64,000 nt of DNA from Phycisphaeraceae bacterium (GTDB lineage Bacteria; Planctomycetota; Phycisphaerae; Phycisphaerales; Phycisphaeraceae). The position numbers and the translations under genes were made by a program. The stretch lies in assembly GCA_029260595.1 (NCBI GenBank), contig JAJDCY010000024.1:186001-250000 (forward strand), written 5' to 3'. Position 1 is the stretch's first letter; the number at the start of each line of letters is the position of its first letter. The notes beneath the pieces were generated by a model, which saw only the letters and a program-made list of their open reading frames with translations, was not told where the DNA came from and did not search any database. Below, in pieces: positions 20,019 through 29,198 of the stretch.

Positions 20019-20911
20019 GGGAGGGCTCCGATGGATTGCATGAAAGGCAGCACGACACGTTCAACGAATGGCGGGTGGAACAAAAGGTATGCCGGCGCGA
20101 TCAGGCTGACGATCATGAACAGCCAACCGGTCGCGCCGCGGCGCAGGGTGAGTCGTTTTCCGAGGGAGCTGCGTGAGGCGATGATGGCGATGCCCTGATA
20201 CGTGAAAAATATCGTCGGCCCGCCGTACCCGCCCTCGGCCGGGACAGAGATCACCAGGTCGTGGACGAGCCCGCTAAGCAGGAACCCGACGAAAACCGCG
20301 GTTCGTGGGCCGATCTTGCGGGTGAGCGGTCGGAACAGAAACCGGTGCGTCAAGTCGCGGAACGCGGTGTTCCACCGAGCGCTCCAGAAGTCGGCGATGC
20401 TGCGCGCGGCGATCGGCCAGTTCATTAAGGGTTCGGCGTCGACGCCGCCGGCTCGCCAGGCGCACGACAGGAGGTCGAACACGCCGAAGTGCAGGCTAAA
20501 GACGATCCCCACCATGGCGACCCAGCCGGTCAAGTAGGGGTGTCGCGGCGTAACCGCGCCGGCGGCGGCGAGAACCAGCGCCAGCCCGATTGCAGTTTTC
20601 GTGGCGGCGAAGACCCATTGAGACAAGGGTGGCCCGGTGTGTGGACCGCGGGGTGCCGTTGAGAGAAACGCCGGCGCGTCCAGGCCCGGCCAGGCGAGCA
20701 GGTATCCGACGTGGCGACACCAACTCACGCCGTGCGCTTGAGTCCGCCGCCATGTGAGCCACTTACAGCCGGCATAGACTGTGACCGACAGCGCCCACAT
20801 GAGTCCCCACCGTGGGCAACTGTCAGGCCATAGCACCAGTACCGCGATCGGCAGTACGACGATCGGTGCCCAGCCACGCAGGTCGTCAAGTGGATGGGTA
20901 CACGTATCCAC
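20015..20911 (-). CDS. MBOAT/wax-synthase-like membrane O-acyltransferase
   Basis: A multi-helix membrane protein of 298 residues. The stretch SIADFWSARWNTAFRDLTHR followed by the conserved catalytic-type His in LSGLVHDLVIS resembles the membrane-bound O-acyltransferase and plant wax-synthase-like families, which esterify long-chain alcohols or other hydroxyls with acyl-CoA. The start is taken as GTG at 20911 because TATCTT lies 6 bases before it and the residues further upstream are Arg-rich and unlikely; no ribosome-binding site is visible, and a later Met is possible. Its only operon partner is the decayed gene at 19612-20018, so whether the pathway still works is open. Confidence 0.75.
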   Translation of the reverse strand: MDTCTHPLDDLRGWAPIVVLPIAVLVLWPDSCPRWGLMWALSVTVYAGCKWLTWRRTQAHGVSWCRHVGYLLAWPGLDAPAFLSTAPRGPHTGPPLSQWVFAATKTAIGLALVLAAAGAVTPRHPYLTGWVAMVGIVFSLHFGVFDLLSCAWRAGGVDAEPLMNWPIAARSIADFWSARWNTAFRDLTHRFLFRPLTRKIGPRTAVFVGFLLSGLVHDLVISVPAEGGYGGPTIFFTYQGIAIIASRSSLGKRLTLRRGATGWLFMIVSLIAPAYLLFHPPFVERVVLPFMQSIGALP

Positions 20912-20917
20912 GCAGCG

Positions 20918-20923
20918 AAGATA
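20918..20923 (-). promoter_or_regulatory. -10 element directly before the MBOAT gene
   Basis: TATCTT on the minus strand, 6 bases before the GTG at 20911. It fits the leaderless pattern seen at other genes here and helps decide this start codon. Confidence 0.4.
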
Positions 20924-20992
20924 ACACCACGAACGGCGGCTTACCGATCGGCTGCGCCGGGTATGTCGTTGTGGCCGCTGGGCTGGCGGCAA

Positions 20993-21562
20993 CTAGGTGT
21001 TGACGCGCGGCTTCACGATACACGCGATGGGGATGCCCATGAGGATGAAGCTGACCACGTGGTCAGCGGCGTTGACGAGGCTAAATTCGGTGTTCTGGTG
21101 CATCCAGTTCCACGCCATCAGGTCCGAGGTGACGGCCGCGACGATGCCGAGCGCCGCGACGACGCCGAGTCGGCCGATGAAGCCCTTCGCGCTGCGCCCG
21201 GTTAGAAACACCAGCCACGCTGCGACGAGTGCATTGACAAAGTCGAGCGCGAAGCCGACGGCGAAGGTGCTTGGCGGCATCGGCTCGGAGCCCTGCGCGT
21301 GGTAGAACATCATCCCGTAGGGGCCCTGCCTGTGGCGTTCGGTGTATTGTGCCCAGGCTTCGGGCGAGTTGTCGTCCGGCATGCCGGGGAAGAAGTACAC
21401 GCCGGACTCGGTCAAGGCCTCCTTGAGCTGTGCGGTGATGGCGGCCTCGTTATCGATCGTGTGCATCGTGTTGTTGTGCCACGGCAGGGCCATCCACGAT
21501 ATCGCACCCCACGCGAAATAAACGATTGAACCGACGAGTGCGGCGATTAGAACTCGGCCCAT
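20993..21562 (-). CDS. Hypothetical membrane protein
   Basis: Not assigned to a family. The 189-residue protein starts with a helix (VLIAALVGSIVYFAWGAISW), has a soluble stretch of about 85 residues (TIDNEAAITAQLKEALTESG, then YFFPGMPDDNSPEAWAQYTE), and then three or four further membrane helices ending in a basic tail. The ATG at 21562 is favoured over an upstream start because GGGAG lies 6-7 bases before it. It precedes the MBOAT gene on the same strand by 80 bases but that gene seems to have its own promoter, so a shared role is uncertain. Confidence 0.6.
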   Translation of the reverse strand: MGRVLIAALVGSIVYFAWGAISWMALPWHNNTMHTIDNEAAITAQLKEALTESGVYFFPGMPDDNSPEAWAQYTERHRQGPYGMMFYHAQGSEPMPPSTFAVGFALDFVNALVAAWLVFLTGRSAKGFIGRLGVVAALGIVAAVTSDLMAWNWMHQNTEFSLVNAADHVVSFILMGIPIACIVKPRVNT

Positions 21563-21741
21563 GGCGTTACTCCCGTTGGGGTGGGGATCGCCCGGCGGTG
21601 CACGCATCTGCGGCCGGGTCGATCGGTTGATGGATCAGTCTAAGTGTATCGATCGCGACGGCCAAGCCGATAGAGCTAGGGTCGGCCGAGTCGCGACGCG
21701 GCGGCGTGGTACGACAGGTTCTACCGAGGCCCTCGCTTGGA

Positions 21742-21747
21742 TACAAT
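21742..21747 (+). promoter_or_regulatory. -10 element directly before nfeD-like gene
   Basis: TACAAT, then 7 bases (GCCCGCT), then ATG at 21755. This near-consensus -10 overlaps an upstream in-frame ATG (21746), so 21755 is the likely start and the message is probably leaderless. Confidence 0.55.
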
Positions 21748-21754
21748 GCCCGCT

Positions 21755-22330
21755 ATGGCTGGTTTCGCAATGTTGCCCAACTCGGTGTTGTTGCTTGCCC
21801 AGGCGGCCGCACAGGACTCGTCCAGCGAGTACGCCCTCTGGGGTGTGGTCCTGTTGGGGCTGGCGCTGGTGCTGTTTTTTCTGGAGCTATTCGTCCCGTC
21901 CGGCGGCGTGATTGGGTTGGGGGCGGCGTTGGCGATGGTGGCGGGGATCGTGATGCTCTTTAAGTTCGACACGACGACCGGGCTGGTCGGCGCGACGGTT
22001 TCACTCGGCGCCGTTCCGTTCCTGTTTATGCTCGGGTTGAAGATCTGGCCGCATACGCCAATCGGGAAGATGCTCACCCTTGGCGGCGGTACGGAGGGCG
22101 CGGATGAAGCGGACGCGGCCACGAGTAAGCCATCGGCAACAAGCAGCGAGTTGATCGGTAAGACCGGCGAGGCGATTACCGATCTTCGTCCGGTCGGGAC
22201 GTGCGTGATCGACGGTATCCGCCGTGACTGTTTGGCTGAGGGTGGGGTGATTGAGAGGGGGGCGACGATCCGGGTGACATCGAGTGATGGGATGGGGATC
22301 AAGGTTCGCGCTGACGGCGATCGTGCGTAG
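21755..22330 (+). CDS. NfeD-family membrane protein
   Basis: The 191-residue product has an N-terminal helix followed by two or three more (WGVVLLGLALVLFFLELFVP; VIGLGAALAMVAGIVMLF; VSLGAVPFLFMLGLKIWP) and a C-terminal OB-fold-like domain (about residues 125-190: LIGKTGEAITDLRPVGTCVI, then ERGATIRVTSSDGMGIKVR), the layout of NfeD proteins. These are thought to work with a membrane serine protease or an SPFH (flotillin/stomatin) protein in membrane organisation; neither partner is beside it here. The start is set by the TACAAT element 7 bases upstream. Confidence 0.82.
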   Translation: MAGFAMLPNSVLLLAQAAAQDSSSEYALWGVVLLGLALVLFFLELFVPSGGVIGLGAALAMVAGIVMLFKFDTTTGLVGATVSLGAVPFLFMLGLKIWPHTPIGKMLTLGGGTEGADEADAATSKPSATSSELIGKTGEAITDLRPVGTCVIDGIRRDCLAEGGVIERGATIRVTSSDGMGIKVRADGDRA

Positions 22331-22360
22331 CCTAGCATCCGCCAGCCGGGCCATACAAGA

Positions 22361-22630
22361 TCAACCACCGCCCAGGGCCTGGACCAGCTCCGAGCGCGAG
22401 TTGATCGCGGAGACCTGGATTCCGAAGTTCTCGCCGACTTTGACGGCGTTGCCCTCGCCGATCGGTTTGTTGTTCACCAGCAAGTCAAGCGGCGCCTCGG
22501 CTGACTTGTTCAGCTCCAGGATCGCTCCGGGTGCCAGGGCCAGCACGTTCTCGACGGGCAGGTGACGCTCGCCGACCTGGACGATCACGGGCACGGAGAG
22601 TTTCAAGATGGTCTGGACGTCCGTGCTCAT
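22361..22630 (-). CDS. FliN-like SpoA-domain protein
   Basis: An 89-residue protein consisting of one SpoA domain: LKLSVPVIVQVGERHLPVEN, then LALAPGAILELNKSAEAPLD, then LLVNNKPIGEGNAVKVGENF and a short amphipathic end. This is the C-terminal fold of FliN/FliM and of type III secretion YscQ, which builds the switch (C) ring at the base of flagella or injectisomes. FliN is usually somewhat longer, with an N-terminal extension that is missing here. No other flagellar or secretion gene lies nearby. The ATG at 22630 is preferred to an earlier start by domain boundaries. It converges with the nfeD-like gene. Confidence 0.85.
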   Translation of the reverse strand: MSTDVQTILKLSVPVIVQVGERHLPVENVLALAPGAILELNKSAEAPLDLLVNNKPIGEGNAVKVGENFGIQVSAINSRSELVQALGGG

Positions 22631-22704
22631 CGGCTCTGGCAATCCTGTGTGGTCTCGAACAATGGTCCCCGCCCACAAGTGTCCGCTCGCAGCGCGGCCA
22701 TCTC

Positions 22705-22734
22705 ATTATCGGCCGTTTGCTGATTTATCCACAA
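22705..22734 (-). promoter_or_regulatory. Promoter for the FliN-like gene, overlapping a DnaA box
   Basis: On the minus strand TTGTGG (22729-22734), an 18-base spacer and GATAAT (22705-22710). The -35 overlaps TTATCCACA (22725-22733, plus strand), a perfect DnaA-box match. The leader to the ATG at 22630 would be about 70 bases. Confidence 0.4.
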
Positions 22735-22756
22735 CGAAGTTTTCGCGGGCCCGATT

Positions 22757-24349
<1,593 letters not shown>

Positions 24350-24357
24350 GGAGGGCG

Positions 24358-24363
24358 ATGGTA
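24358..24363 (-). promoter_or_regulatory. -10 element directly before trpE
   Basis: TACCAT on the minus strand, 8 bases before the ATG at 24349, with no Shine-Dalgarno sequence. It suggests trpE has its own, leaderless transcript in addition to any read-through from the gene upstream. Confidence 0.4.
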
Positions 24364-24419
24364 ATCCAATCCAATCGAAGCGAGAAACGCTCGATCGCTC
24401 AGCGGCGCGATGATCTCTA

Positions 24420-24806
24420 TCAGTCGAGCGCATCCGGCTCGATGTTCGCCGCCTCGCCGCGTGCTTTCTTTTCCTGGTATTTGGTGACCCAGGTCTCCCA
24501 GCTCTTGCCCGCGGCAGTGTCCCGGCCGGAGAAGACCACGCGGCTGATCTTATTGAGAAGGATCGTCTCGCGGCCGGATCCCTCGCTGGGCATGATCCGC
24601 ACGCAGGACGCGTCGCCGTCGAGCTTGCGATCGAAGAGGTATCCCTCGACCACCCGCCCGTCGGTCAGGTGCAGCGTGACGTCGCCGCGGTAATCGAATG
24701 CGCGCTCGGCGGCCGATTCGCGCTCGGCCGTGGTCGCCGGTTTCACTTCGGTGCCGCGGGTGATCGCATCGGGGTCCGTATTGGCTGGCTCAGTCGCGTC
24801 GGTCAT
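24420..24806 (-). CDS. Conserved-looking hypothetical protein
   Basis: Function unknown. The 128-residue soluble protein has a charged N-terminus of about 30 residues, then a compact region: AERAFDYRGDVTLHLTDGRV, VEGYLFDRKLDG, CVRIMPSEG, ILLNKISRVVFSGRD, KSWETWVTKYQEKKARG. The alternation suggests a small beta-barrel, loosely like an Sm/SH3-type fold, then a helix; this is a fold guess only. The ATG at 24806 lies exactly 7 bases after TAGACT. It is the gene before trpE (70 bases) and divergent from the KAP-like ATPase gene. Confidence 0.65.
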   Translation of the reverse strand: MTDATEPANTDPDAITRGTEVKPATTAERESAAERAFDYRGDVTLHLTDGRVVEGYLFDRKLDGDASCVRIMPSEGSGRETILLNKISRVVFSGRDTAAGKSWETWVTKYQEKKARGEAANIEPDALD

Positions 24807-24813
24807 GCCCGGT

Positions 24814-24819
24814 AGTCTA
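24814..24819 (-). promoter_or_regulatory. -10 element directly before the 128-residue hypothetical gene
   Basis: TAGACT on the minus strand, 7 bases (ACCGGGC) before the ATG at 24806; no Shine-Dalgarno sequence. The divergent strand carries TAAGAT at 24868-24873 as a candidate -10 for the ATPase gene. Confidence 0.5.
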
Positions 24820-24917
24820 TGGGCGGGTGTGGGACGTCGCACACCGGCTGGCGCGCGTAATTTCGGATAAGATGCCCGCGCCCAAGGAGGACGATCAGGG
24901 GCGGTAAAGGCGGACCC

Positions 24918-26504
24918 ATGAATATCGATAGCTTCCTTCTGCACCACGGCCTGAATGAAAACCCGTTTGGGGCCGAGGAAGCCCGCCACGATCCGTTGTT
25001 TGGCCGGCTTGCGGATTCGACCACGACGCATCCGGACTTCGCCAAGATCCTCGGGCAGGTTGACCGCCCGAGCACAGCCGTCGTTTTTGGTGAGAAGGGC
25101 AGTGGGAAGACGGCGATCCGCCTGCTGATTGGGCAGCGCGTCGCCGAGCACAACGCCCAACACCCCGAGCAGCGCACGCTGCTGGTCGCCTACGACGACC
25201 TGAATCCCGTGCTCGACCGCGTGATGGAGCGCCGCCGACACCGCATGGGTTTCCACCGGTCCAGCAAAGCGACGACAGACGACATGCTGGCCACAATCCG
25301 ATTGGAGGATCACCAGGACGCAATCCTCTCACTTGCCGCGACCAAACTCATCGACGCGATCCTCGGCACCGACGAGCAGCGTGCTGAGGCGATGCTCCTG
25401 CCAGATAAGCTGCCGAAGCGACTGAAAAAACTACCCCGCCAGACACGCGTGAACATCGCGATCCTCGCGGCTCTTTACGATCAGCCACGCGGCGGCACCG
25501 TCGCTCATCGCTGGTCGCAGATCCGATCGAAACTCCGCCTCGGTTGGACCCAACCGATGGCCATCGCACCGGTGCTCGGCGGCATGGCCGCGCTGGTGTC
25601 GCTGGTCTTGATCATCCTGCACTACTTTGCCACGCCCGATGGGCCCGAGTGGCTGCAACCGTCCGGACTGCTGTTGCCGATGGCCGGGTTGGCCGCCGCC
25701 GCCGCCGCGGTGGTTTTTGGCGTTTGGGGTTGGCGGCACCTGCGCCTGTGGTCGTTGTGTCGCAAGATCCACAACGACCTGCTCGCCGTTGATCGCACGG
25801 CCAGCGATCTGCGCCACATGTTGCTGCAACTGCGGTCGGCTGACACCGACAACCAGCCTTGGCCGATCCACGGCGCCGGGCCCGACGGTGTGGGCCACCA
25901 GGACAGCCGGTATCAATTGACCGCACGGCTGATGAATATCCTCGACGCGTTTGGCTACACCGGGATGATGGTGCTGGTTGACCGGGTGGACGAACCGACC
26001 CTTGTTGCCGGGCAGGCCCAGCGCATGCGGTCGATCGTCTGGCCGATGCTGGACAACAAATTTCTCCAGCAAGACCAGTGCGGGTTGAAGCTGCTCCTGC
26101 CGTTGGAGCTGCGCCACCTGCTACACCGCGAGCCGGCACACTTTTTCCAGGAGGCTCGCCTGGACAAGCAAAATATGATCGACCGGCTGACCTGGTCGGG
26201 GGCGACGCTCTACGACATGTGTACCTGGCGGCTGCGGGTATGCTCGGCTGAGCCGGGCAGCAAGTTGACGCTCAGTGACCTTTTTGATCAGGATGTCACA
26301 CGCGAGTCGCTGGTCGATGCGCTCGACCAGATGCACCAGCCGCGTGATGCGTTCAAGTTCCTTTATTCGATCCTGCAGGAGCACTGCCGGATGATCCCGG
26401 ACGACCACCCGATCTACCGCGTACCGAAACTGACGCTCGAAACGATCCGCCGCCAGCAGGCACAGCGGGTTCAGGAGTTGCACCGCGGGCTGGCGCCGGC
26501 CTAG
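24918..26504 (+). CDS. KAP-like P-loop ATPase with two internal membrane helices
   Basis: The 528-residue protein opens with a motif typical of AAA/STAND ATPases (GLNENPFGAEEA). Walker A GEKGSGKTA lies at about residues 57-65. Roughly 290 residues later a hydrophobic strand with acidic residues (GMMVLVDRVDE, about 349-359) fits Walker B. Between them two membrane helices are predicted (about 216-237 and 252-272). Membrane segments inserted inside the P-loop domain are the hallmark of KAP NTPases, so membrane attachment with both ATPase halves in the cytoplasm is likely. The C-terminal part is helical (LTLETIRRQQAQRVQELHRG). No partner is recognisable; it is flanked by the divergent hypothetical gene and an outer-membrane protein gene. 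Role unknown. Confidence 0.72.
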   Translation: MNIDSFLLHHGLNENPFGAEEARHDPLFGRLADSTTTHPDFAKILGQVDRPSTAVVFGEKGSGKTAIRLLIGQRVAEHNAQHPEQRTLLVAYDDLNPVLDRVMERRRHRMGFHRSSKATTDDMLATIRLEDHQDAILSLAATKLIDAILGTDEQRAEAMLLPDKLPKRLKKLPRQTRVNIAILAALYDQPRGGTVAHRWSQIRSKLRLGWTQPMAIAPVLGGMAALVSLVLIILHYFATPDGPEWLQPSGLLLPMAGLAAAAAAVVFGVWGWRHLRLWSLCRKIHNDLLAVDRTASDLRHMLLQLRSADTDNQPWPIHGAGPDGVGHQDSRYQLTARLMNILDAFGYTGMMVLVDRVDEPTLVAGQAQRMRSIVWPMLDNKFLQQDQCGLKLLLPLELRHLLHREPAHFFQEARLDKQNMIDRLTWSGATLYDMCTWRLRVCSAEPGSKLTLSDLFDQDVTRESLVDALDQMHQPRDAFKFLYSILQEHCRMIPDDHPIYRVPKLTLETIRRQQAQRVQELHRGLAPA

Positions 26505-26564
26505 CGTCGGCCGGGGCAATCGATCGGGACCATGGGTATTTTTCCCCCAGAGCCGAGGACGGGC

Positions 26565-26594
26565 TTGACCTTGTTACAGAACCTTCGCTATTCT
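26565..26594 (+). promoter_or_regulatory. Promoter of the outer-membrane barrel gene
   Basis: TTGACC at 26565-26570, an 18-base spacer and TATTCT at 26589-26594. This is one of the better sigma-70-type matches in the window. It leaves an 80-base leader with AAGGAG before the ATG at 26680. Confidence 0.5.
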
Positions 26595-26679
26595 GCTGCC
26601 GCTGAGAGACCAGCCGTCGCGTGGACGGCAGACGCAGCACCCCCCATGTAGCCCTACGCAGGGCAAGGAGACCGTTTCT

Positions 26680-27609
26680 ATGTTTTCGAAAATCAATCGA
26701 CATGACGTGAGCCGGCATTGGTTGCCCGCCTTGGCGGTGATCGGGATGGTCTGGGCCACGCCCGCCGCGGTGGACGCCCACGAAGTCGATGACCACTCCG
26801 CCTTCAACACCGGGGCGTTTTCCTTCGCCGCCGGCTTGGACATCACGACCCACTACTTCTTCCGTGGTATCAACCAGGAAGACTCCGAGCTGATTGCCCA
26901 GCCCTGGGCCGAGGTCAGCGTCGGCGTTTATGAAGGCGACACCACGATTGATAACGGCGTGCTGACACTGGGCATCTGGAACAGCATGCACAGCGAGCAG
27001 ACTGCCGCGACACCGAACGGTACAGGCCCCGACTGGTGGTACGAGTCTGATCTGTACATCGCATTGAACGTTGACATTGGCGAGAAGTGGGGCGGTTCGG
27101 TGATCTACACCGCGTACACGTCACCGAACGATGCGTTCGGCACGATCCACGAGATCGCGTTGGGCCTGAGCTTCGACGACGCCCAATGCTGGGAAGACGC
27201 CGGCATCTCGGCGCCCGGCTTCGGCGGGCTGCAGCCTTACATCCTGGTCGCGTTCGAGTCTGACGGCTCGGCGTTCGGTGCCGACGAGGGCATCTACCTT
27301 GAGCTGGGCATTGAGCCCACGTTCACCCTGTGCGACAGCCAGGACTTCCCGCTGACACTGCATATCCCTGTGACAGTGGGCCTGAGCATCAGCGACTACT
27401 ACGACAGCGGCACCGACCAGGACACCTTCGGGTTCTTGGACATCGGGCTGATCGTGACCATGCCCCTGCAGGACGTTCCCGCCGATCACGGCACGTGGGA
27501 AGTTCACGCCGGGCTGGACTTCATGTGGCTCGGCGAGAACGTTGACGTCGTCAACACCGGTGACAACTTCGATGTTGTCGCCTCGCTCGGTATCAGCATG
27601 GAGTATTGA
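26680..27609 (+). CDS. Secreted outer-membrane beta-barrel-like protein
   Basis: The 309-residue product has a signal peptide (WLPALAVIGMVWATPAAVDA, cleavage near residue 33). A mature part follows made of alternating hydrophobic strands rich in Gly, Asp and aromatic residues (FAAGLDITTHYFFRGINQED, LTLGIWNSMHS, WWYESDLYIALNVDIGEKWG) and ending in an aromatic residue (GISMEY), the form of an outer-membrane barrel. The ITTHYFFRGINQ start resembles the TorF/Gcw_chp class of proteins seen in many Gram-negative bacteria; that match is from memory. AAGGAG precedes the ATG, there is a clear promoter upstream and a strong terminator downstream, so it is a single, probably well expressed gene. Confidence 0.75.
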   Translation: MFSKINRHDVSRHWLPALAVIGMVWATPAAVDAHEVDDHSAFNTGAFSFAAGLDITTHYFFRGINQEDSELIAQPWAEVSVGVYEGDTTIDNGVLTLGIWNSMHSEQTAATPNGTGPDWWYESDLYIALNVDIGEKWGGSVIYTAYTSPNDAFGTIHEIALGLSFDDAQCWEDAGISAPGFGGLQPYILVAFESDGSAFGADEGIYLELGIEPTFTLCDSQDFPLTLHIPVTVGLSISDYYDSGTDQDTFGFLDIGLIVTMPLQDVPADHGTWEVHAGLDFMWLGENVDVVNTGDNFDVVASLGISMEY

Positions 27610-27666
27610 TCTCGACGTAACGGGCATCGCTCTCGAATTGAGGGTGACCCTGTGAATGGATCGTGG

Positions 27667-27696
27667 GCCGCGCCGGAACTCCCGGCGCGGCTTTTT
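27667..27696 (+). terminator. Rho-independent terminator after the outer-membrane barrel gene
   Basis: A perfect 10-base-pair GC stem (GCCGCGCCGG at 27667-27676 with CCGGCGCGGC at 27682-27691), a five-base loop and TTTTT at 27692-27696, about 58 bases after the stop codon. Confidence 0.9.
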
Positions 27697-27747
27697 ATTT
27701 AGATCGAGCGCAGCCGTTGTCACGGACCTGTTTCGAGTGACACTGCT

Positions 27748-27778
27748 CGGGTGGTACTGACCAGTCCGCTTGTCAGTG
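27748..27778. repeat. Dispersed palindromic repeat, copy 1
   Basis: 31 bases starting CGGGTGGTACTGAC and ending TTGTCAGTG, with inverted arms ACTGAC/GTCAGT. It matches 45378-45408 at 28 of 31 positions. Both copies lie in the space between convergent genes. Confidence 0.75.
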
Positions 27779-27806
27779 TCGATCAAGGGCCCACGCCATA
27801 AGCGAA

Positions 27807-27838
27807 CAGGCCGCGCCGGTCTCCACCAGCGCGGCCTG
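27807..27838. terminator. Strong hairpin between convergent genes
   Basis: CAGGCCGCGC (27807-27816) and GCGCGGCCTG (27829-27838) form a perfect 10-base-pair stem with a 12-base loop. TTTT follows 5 bases later on the plus strand; there is no U-tract on the minus strand, where it would serve the regulator gene. It may be a bidirectional terminator or RNA-stability element. Confidence 0.5.
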
Positions 27839-27879
27839 CCCATTTTGCCGTTAGGGCCGAAGCCCCGGGATAGTTTGCG

Positions 27880-28458
27880 TCAGTAAACGATGGCCGTCGC
27901 GTCTTCGATCGACTCGATCACCTGCCGTACGTGGAATGGCTTTTTAAGGTACCCGTCGAAGCCGTTCTGCATCAGGTGCTGGGCCTGCCCGTCGGTCAGC
28001 TTGCCGCTCATCGCGATGACCTTGGTCAGTTGCAGGTCGCCGTTGTCGCGGACGAGCTTGAGCACATCCTCACCGCGGATGTCGCCCAGGTGCATGTCCA
28101 GCAGCATCACATGCGGGCGGAACTTTTCGCACTCGACGCCGGCTGCGAACCCGCCGTGAGCGGTGCGGACCTCGTAGTTGGCCTGCTCGCTCAAAACTTT
28201 TTCCAGAACCTCGACGATATCGGACTCATCGTCGACGATCAAGACCCGCGTTCGGCCGCTCTGCAGCCCGTCGAGCGGGATATTGTGAGCCTTCATAAAT
28301 CGGATCAGCGCGTTAAGCGGGATCCGCCGGTCTTTGGACCCCGGTATGCGGTAGCCACGCAACTGCCCCGAATCGAACCACTTACTGACGGTTCGCGGGG
28401 CAACATTGCAGATTTTGGCGACCTCACCCGTGGTCAGGATATCTTTTTGACGCGGCAT
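27880..28458 (-). CDS. HTH (excisionase/MerR-like) and response-regulator receiver fusion
   Basis: A 192-residue regulator with two domains. Residues 1-60 form a MerR/excisionase-type winged helix (LTTGEVAKICNVAPRTVSKW, then DSGQLRGYRIPGSKDRRIP). Residues 70-190 form a CheY-like receiver with the acidic pocket (VLIVDDESD), the phospho-acceptor Asp in VMLLDMHLGD, Ser in VIAMSG and Lys in YLKKPF. Ordinary response regulators carry the receiver first, so the order is reversed. A phosphorylation-controlled DNA-binding switch is the likely role; no kinase is adjacent. AGGAGAAAGG precedes the ATG, and an imperfect palindrome upstream (28502-28519) could be its own operator. Confidence 0.88.
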   Translation of the reverse strand: MPRQKDILTTGEVAKICNVAPRTVSKWFDSGQLRGYRIPGSKDRRIPLNALIRFMKAHNIPLDGLQSGRTRVLIVDDESDIVEVLEKVLSEQANYEVRTAHGGFAAGVECEKFRPHVMLLDMHLGDIRGEDVLKLVRDNGDLQLTKVIAMSGKLTDGQAQHLMQNGFDGYLKKPFHVRQVIESIEDATAIVY

Positions 28459-28501
28459 TCGGATGGACCTTTCTCCTAGAAACTCCAGAGCCCCCTCATG
28501 G

Positions 28502-28519
28502 CCAAGGTGTCACACTTGG
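28502..28519. promoter_or_regulatory. Imperfect palindrome upstream of the HTH-receiver gene
   Basis: CCAAGGTGTCACACTTGG: arms CCAAG/CTTGG and TGT/ACA about a central base, 44 bases before the regulator ATG in the divergent space shared with dut. Candidate autoregulatory operator; not tested. Confidence 0.35.
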
Positions 28520-28708
28520 TTCTTTCTTGATCGGCAGTCGCTATCCGCGGGTTAACCACCATGACCCGAAAGATCGGGGTAGATCGGAGCCTGACCGTTA
28601 CAACCCGATTGTTTTCCCATCCGGGCCGGTTTTATCCGGCCTAGGGGCTTGCATCGCGTGCTTTTTTTTGCCGCGCCCGCGACGCTGGGTGATTCACACG
28701 ATCGCCGG

Positions 28709-28714
28709 TATCAT
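28709..28714 (+). promoter_or_regulatory. -10 element directly before dut
   Basis: TATCAT, then 7 bases (CCGGCCC), then the dut ATG at 28722. No Shine-Dalgarno sequence and no good -35; part of the leaderless pattern. Confidence 0.5.
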
Positions 28715-28721
28715 CCGGCCC

Positions 28722-29198
28722 ATGACAACGACTGCCGCACCGCGCCAAACCATCAACGTGCCGATCCAACGCCTGCCCGGCGGCGAGGACCTACCGCTGC
28801 CCGAGTACCAATCCGATTACGCCGCCGGGATGGACCTGCACGCAGCCGTCCCTGCCGATCAGCCGGTCACTATCGAGCCGGGTGGGATCGCGCTGGTCCC
28901 CTGTGGCTTTGCGATGGCTGTCCCGCCGGGGTACGAGGCCCAGATCCGCCCGCGCTCCGGCCTGGCCGTCAAGCACGGTGTCTCGATGCCCAACACCCCC
29001 GGCACGATCGATGCCGATTACCGTGGGCAGGTCCAGGTGCCCATGATCAACCACGGGCGTCAGCCATTCGTCGTCACACGCTCGATGCGGATCGCCCAGA
29101 TGCTCGTCAAGCCCGTCCCGGTGACTCGCTGGGTCGAGGTCGACGAACTTCCCGCGACGGACCGCGGTGAGGGCGGTTTCGGCCACACCGGCCACTAG
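28722..29198 (+). CDS. dut: dUTP diphosphatase
   Basis: Hydrolyses dUTP to dUMP, keeping uracil out of DNA and supplying dTMP synthesis. The 158-residue trimeric-type enzyme shows all five motifs: AGMDLHA (1), PRSGLAVKHG (2), GTIDADYRGQV (3), RIAQML (4) and the Gly-rich C-terminal arm RGEGGFGHTG (5). An open frame extends upstream, but the ATG at 28722 matches the family N-terminus and has a -10 hexamer 7 bases before it. It lies 132 bases before ftsK on the same strand. Confidence 0.96.
   Translation: MTTTAAPRQTINVPIQRLPGGEDLPLPEYQSDYAAGMDLHAAVPADQPVTIEPGGIALVPCGFAMAVPPGYEAQIRPRSGLAVKHGVSMPNTPGTIDADYRGQVQVPMINHGRQPFVVTRSMRIAQMLVKPVPVTRWVEVDELPATDRGEGGFGHTGH

Noticed and set aside
26595-26679. 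Riboswitch-like leader (GCTGAGAGACC) before the outer-membrane protein gene
   Set aside because: The short CTGAGA match recalls a TPP element, but the remaining conserved parts are missing and the gene has no link to thiamine.
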